DNA of 64,000 bases from Protula sp. h YS-2021 (taxonomy: Eukaryota; Annelida; Polychaeta; Sabellida; Serpulidae): positions 74,898,742 to 74,962,741 of the forward strand of contig OX457026.1 in the NCBI GenBank assembly GCA_949752745.1. Direction: 5' to 3'. The position numbers and the translations under genes were made by a program. This document shows, in pieces, positions 46,601-52,600 of the stretch (the stretch's first letter is position 1; every line of letters starts with the position of its first letter). The notes beneath the pieces were generated by a model. That model ran no database searches. It had not been told where the DNA came from and saw nothing but the letters and a program-made list of their open reading frames with translations.

Positions 46601-49600
46601 GTACAGAGAGTAATGTTACTCAGACCCATACACCTACTCCTGACAGCCCCGTGGTCGTCAGAGGCCCTTTGTTTCCTTCTCCTAACCAAATGTGTGACCA
46701 ATCCGCAGCTAAGGCTACCTTGCACCCAGAGATCCTATTTCTGGCCCCATTGGTCGTACTTCCACCCGTACCTCCACCTCCTGAACCTACACCTGTGGTA
46801 CCTGTCCTTTCGTTCTTAGAGAAACAAGGTTTCTTCAAAGAAGTAACGGCGAAAATGTTAGATAGCCACAGGGAGTCCACAGAAAAGGTTTATCGGTCGC
46901 AGTGGAACAAATTTTCTAGCTGGTGCGCTAAAGCCCAACGGGACCTATTTCGTGCCACACCAGCGGTGGTGGCAGACTTCCTGGATCACCTGTTCACGAC
47001 CGAACGCCTGAAGGTGGGTTCAATCGAGGGCTACCTAGCCGCTATATGCTCTAGACTGAAAGCCTGGACGGGCTATGACTCAGAGGAGGACCCGGCCTTA
47101 TTTATGCTGTTTAGGCATTTTAAAGTGAACTCTCCCCCATCAAACACCAATATAACGCAGTGGAACCTTTCCTTGGTACAGCGCTACCTTCAGAGGACGG
47201 ACATCTTTGGGTGCGTCCTTCGCGGTCACTAGAGTAGGATTTGCAGGGATCGGTCACCAAGGCTAGCCCAATTCACTGAGCTAGCAACCGAAGTTTTACA
47301 CAAGCACGTTTTAGTGCGTTCGTTTCGTAGCTAATGATTTCTGACTTTAAATTGAATGAGTAAATGACAGTGCGTCATCGGTCATATGCAAGTGCTCCTG
47401 TTCTTCAGTCAGTGTCTTGAGTGAGCGCATTGTGGTGCGTTCAGTGTAGGTCAATCGGTAATGTGAGTAGCATACTAGAAGAGCGGATGATGGTGCGTCA
47501 ATCTGTCTTGCACGAGTACTTCGTATCACTTGCCCAAATACTATGACGAGGGCACTATGTGTTAAGCCTCTAGCTTGGTTCTTGGTTACTTTCTGGGAAC
47601 TGGAAGTGCCAAGTAGCGTTTAACCATAACTAATTCGTGTGTTCTTGGTAATGAATTTCTAATGTATAAGTTTGTGAGTGACCAAGCATCCCTCAGTGTT
47701 ACAGCTCCTTGGTCACATAGTTAACTACGCGGACTGTGAGAAACCAAATAAAAAGAGGTTACTATACATATTCTCAGGTCGACCTTTGCGGTTATTGTTT
47801 ATCAACTCGATTATATTTTGAACTAAGGCACATGAAACACATGAACCATCCTTAGTAGTGTTTTATCTACGCCTTTTTTCCTTCACACGGAACGCGGCAT
47901 GTTCTTTGGAGTTAAAGCTCAGTTCTTTGGGAAAGAAAAAATTTGTCTGGGCTTGACTCACGATGCAGGTCACCCCGACTCCTGTGTTAGTCCCGTATAA
48001 AAGTGGAAATAAGCGAATTCGGAGCTTTTACGAAGTAAAACCGGCGTTTTATTTTTCGCAAAACCCTCTTTTACGAGTAAAAGCGTAATTCGTGTTCTCC
48101 ACTTTTATCACATTGTCCCTCCCAGCCACCCTAAGGACCTAGGTGTGGTTGATGCAGCAGGACAATACTCGAATGAGGCTTTGTAACAAGGTACCAACGG
48201 CGCTGATTGGCTGTGACCAAGAACAGGACTATTCGAGCCACTAGAAAAAAATTTAGTTCCTAATTGCGTGATTCTTAGACGTTTTACGAGAAAACCCGTA
48301 TAAAAGTGGAGAACGCGAATTACGCTTTTACTCGTGAAAGGGCGTTTTTCAAAAACTAAAACGTCAGTTTAATTCACCCCTGAAAGTGGCCTGTTAGGCA
48401 AGGGGAAAATAACCTTGCTCCCAGGTCCGGGTCATTGAAATCGAAAATACAAAAACGAAGTGACCCGGCTAAGTCTAAACAATTTCTAAATAATTAGAAA
48501 AACGGTATAAGAAACAAGTTTTCACTTCTTGGACTCATGGAAGAAGTTTGGTTTGCAGACATTAAGCGAAGAAGTTGTGTCAGAAGAATTAAATTGAAAG
48601 TCTCGACGGTTGTGAATAACATCGGCACAAAGTTGGTTGATAAGCGTTCTGCAAGTTTAGGTGAGCAACGTCTTTTTTCTTTAATCTGCTGTAAATTTAA
48701 AGAAAAACATGCAGTGTAATCTGATTTTTTTACTTCTGCCAAACCGTTAGTTTTGCTACCCTACTATTTCTTCTACACGACTGATTGCATTGCTTATTCT
48801 ATATACAGTATATATCCGTTACTTCGAAATCGGTTAATTCGAATTTTGGATAATTCGAACAAAAGTGCGAGGTCCCAACGTTTTTTACCACACATTTATA
48901 CCAAAAAATTCGAATTAATGAATATTGCGGTTAATTCGAACAAAATGAAAAGTGGCCATTTTTTAAAAATATTTTTTATTTTAACTCAAAAATTACTCAA
49001 GAAATGACTGAACATCAATGGTGACTTATCTTTTGTGTTTATTTGTAATGAAGAATCACTCAAACACCATTGATTGTGCCACAGATCTCGCATTAAAGAG
49101 CAACGTTCATCGCGAATTCACATTTGCAGGTGATACAATTTGAATCCAAACTGTGCCGACTCACTCCGGATGACATGACGCAATTTGGAAGTGAATATGA
49201 ATCCACATCAATTCCTTTTTATCTTTTTAACCAATGAAATTAAGATTTAGTGATTGGAGGACCCTGTTTTAACCAATAAAATCTGCAGTTGTGAATTACT
49301 CACCGTAGGAGTAAATTCAGTTTGGCTATAAATATGACATGATGTACCTGAAATGTATGAACATTTTGGAATGCAAAATGGCCAGTAAGCGAAAATACAA
49401 CGATCATACATTGGAAGTGAAATACAAAGCAGTAAAAGGGGGTTGTAAGTGACGATCATGATAATTGCAATTAACACTCATCACGATTGCATTTTTATAA
49501 TATTGTAAATTTTTAACTTTTCTGTAGGTAGTTATTTGCAAAAAACAACTGTTCTATGATCAAGCATTTTTCATTTGTGTGTTGATTACACCTCACCCCC

Positions 49601-52600
49601 TAACACCCATACCTTTGCTGATGTAAAACAAAAATCTGAAGCCAAATATCGGTTAGTTCGAATATTGGTTAATTCGAACAATTTCGTCGATCCCAGCTTG
49701 TTCGAAGTAACGAATATTTACTGTATGGTAACGAATTTCATACCAAGTGCCCCCCGTCCCTGCCTCAGGGGCCAGTCACTTGTGCCGTAATGCTATCTAT
49801 CATCTGCGTCTTAGACCTTTAACTCAAACCTCGTTGTTCAAGCACACCGCATATATAGAGTTTAATTCCAATAAATCGCTGTACCCGATGAGTGCAAAAT
49901 CTTTTCCAGTCGAATTTTAAAACGCATTTAATATATGCTGTAATATAGATATTTTTACACATATTTAGATTCACAATCTGCGATAAATCTTGATCTGCGT
50001 AATAATCCAAGGCGATTCAGCGAAGGTACCTTGAAATTTAGCAGCAAGAAGGCTAATCTTAAAGCAGGTAATGATGTGTTCTTATACGGTATGACGGCAC
50101 TTACCGGTGGTGTCGAATACCACGACAACACATGTCCCGAGGTTTTCATGAAAGAGAAGTAGCTTAGAGAATGAAAATTCGATATTCGAAGAAAATGGTT
50201 TTCACTAATTGGAGATTGTAAGTTAAGTAGAGGTGCTTCGCGAACGCAAGTTTTACTGAACATAGATATTTATTTTTCTTATTTATTTCGAAAATAGTGA
50301 GCAAATTCCTGACCCCAGGACCAAGTTTAGCGGGTAGTAGGTCGAGCAGCAAGGCATCACTGAACAGTGCGTCGAATGGACCGAGCTGCCCCACGTCCAT
50401 CGCCACGTCAGACGTTGAAGACATGTAAGTAGGCCCTGTCCTCCCTCACCTCTTCAATACCCCTCTTCCCCGCCCATCAACTTCTTCCAGGTTCAACAAT
50501 GCATCTGCAAATATTTTAAAGATTAAATTACTTTTTAGTCCTACTCATTTCGTCTAATAACATCAGCATCCGCTGTCCAGACGTGCGTATGTGAACTTTC
50601 GTTTGAAATTCTTCCTCGCCCGTGTTGCTTTCAAATTTCGTGTGAATGTTCCGTAAGTTCTCATGAAAATTGACCAAATGGTATCATTTTGGGATTTTAT
50701 TTTTTTTTTGCGATATCAAAATGTGTGAAATGTGTGAATTTATTTTCGCAGTACGTACAAGATGCGGCCCGCGCCGGAAGGTGATGACATAACGTCACTG
50801 TTGGGCCCAGGACAAGTTCCCCCAAAACCAAGTTTAGGTAAGTTTAATGTGGCGCTATCAACTGTGAGTAGTATAGTTTACAGGCTCCCATCTTACTACT
50901 ACTGTGGTAAACTGCGATGTTACAATTAGAAATATCCATCTTCGTCTCAAAGGCTTAATGTACAATAATTTCAACTGTTGACCAGAATTGATAAGAAAAC
51001 AAACAACTATTGACTTATTTTGAGTCAAAGTTAGGGCATCTTGACCCCATATGAGATGTTGACCCTAGATTAACATGTTTCAAAGGGCAGAAATGACCTA
51101 ATGTGTTCCATAACATACGCGCCAGGAAATGGAGTGGTAAGGCCAACGGTTGTCCAGAATCGATATGACAACACCAAAATACCCCAAAAAAATGTTTGAA
51201 TATGTTTGAATGCAAGAGCTTCATAGTTTCCAAAAGACTTGTTGCATCACTAGGAAATCAGAAAACGTCACACCAAATCAGGCCATAAAGTAAAAATGGA
51301 TTCTTAAATGATAAAGGTTTACACACTTTCATTATTTCTACCATACTTCAGCCAAGAACCATGATTACTGAACAGCACAACAATTTTTTTTGTATGATTT
51401 TTTTTGTTTTTCAGAAAAACTGGTCAAGGGAGACATTAAACTCGGCTTCATGATAACGAAGGGACAACTTGAAATAGACGTAATATGTGCCAAAGGACTG
51501 GCTGTCGATTCGTCGAAAGAGCCTCCTGGTATTTGTCACAGTAATCTTCAGTCCACTCCCTCTTGATAACACGATTGCGTCTCAAATTGTGTGACTCGGG
51601 TTTTTACTTAAAGTTATGTTTTAGTCTGTAAAAATAAGCAATCAAATCATATATCTAAAACACACCATACTTTAATTTCTGTCAAAATATTTTAATTCGT
51701 ACAGAAAAGAAATTTAGTAGTTCAGTAGCGAATGAGAAGCACGAACATATTTACACTGCTTTGCTTTAATTAACTATATTTACTGTCAGGGTGGTGCTAA
51801 CGGCTACCTGGGGGTAGGGGGGAGGCTGATTTTACCCTCAGATAAGTACAGACCTGGGAGGTAAAAATTGCTGAGCAAAGACATGGGGCGATCAGATTTA
51901 ACAATGTTGGGACAATTTTGACTAATATTCTGAAAAGAAAATTAACTCAAGACAGGGTAAACATTAAAAGTTGGCCTTTGATCACAGATACATACGTGAA
52001 AACTTACCTTGTGGGCAACGACAAACGACTGCAAAAGAAGAAAACGAAGACTGTTAAAGGCAGTGTCGATCCTATATATAGACAAAAGATCAAGTACTGC
52101 GCCCGAAACGTGCACGGTAGATTCATGCAGGTACAGTCAAACCTTATCGAAGTCATATAAGCAAGGGTTGATGACAAAAAAAGGTTGATGCCAGCCAACC
52201 CATTTCTTTCTAAATTAGCTGAACGTAGCGAAGCGAATTCAGAACAAATATCTTGTGGTGGAATGGTAAAAAATAAGTTACACTATCCCGATTACCCAGT
52301 AAACATTTTGACGTTGCATCAACACTGGATAAACGTCGCAATCCGATGCCATTTGACTATGGAAATGGGTTATGATAGATTATGGAAATCAGTAAAAAAC
52401 GTCGATTATCCTACGTATAAATGCGGAATGGTTGTAAATCAGAACAACGTCTACTTATCGACGCTGTGCAGGCGTCGACAAAAGTCATCTAGAATCGCTT
52501 TCTAGACAGTAACAATAATAAGGTGTCATAAGTACCCCTCCGTCAAAGTATTCCCACGCTTGGGGTACCCGGTAACCGGTCACAAGCGCCCAACTCTTCC

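Larger units (their letters stand above)
41631..48370 (+). mobile_element. DIRS retrotransposon copy D, end-complete but damaged
   Basis: 6.7 kb, sense, in the intron between the exons at 41210 and 48559. ITRs at 41631-41767 and 48203-48370, ICR at 47998-48107. It has the same gag-RT-RH-YR order as copy B but a different subfamily: ITR sequence and protein residues differ widely. It has multiple frameshifts, a 336-bp internal duplication in RT and loss of the recombinase 3' half. Confidence 0.92.
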
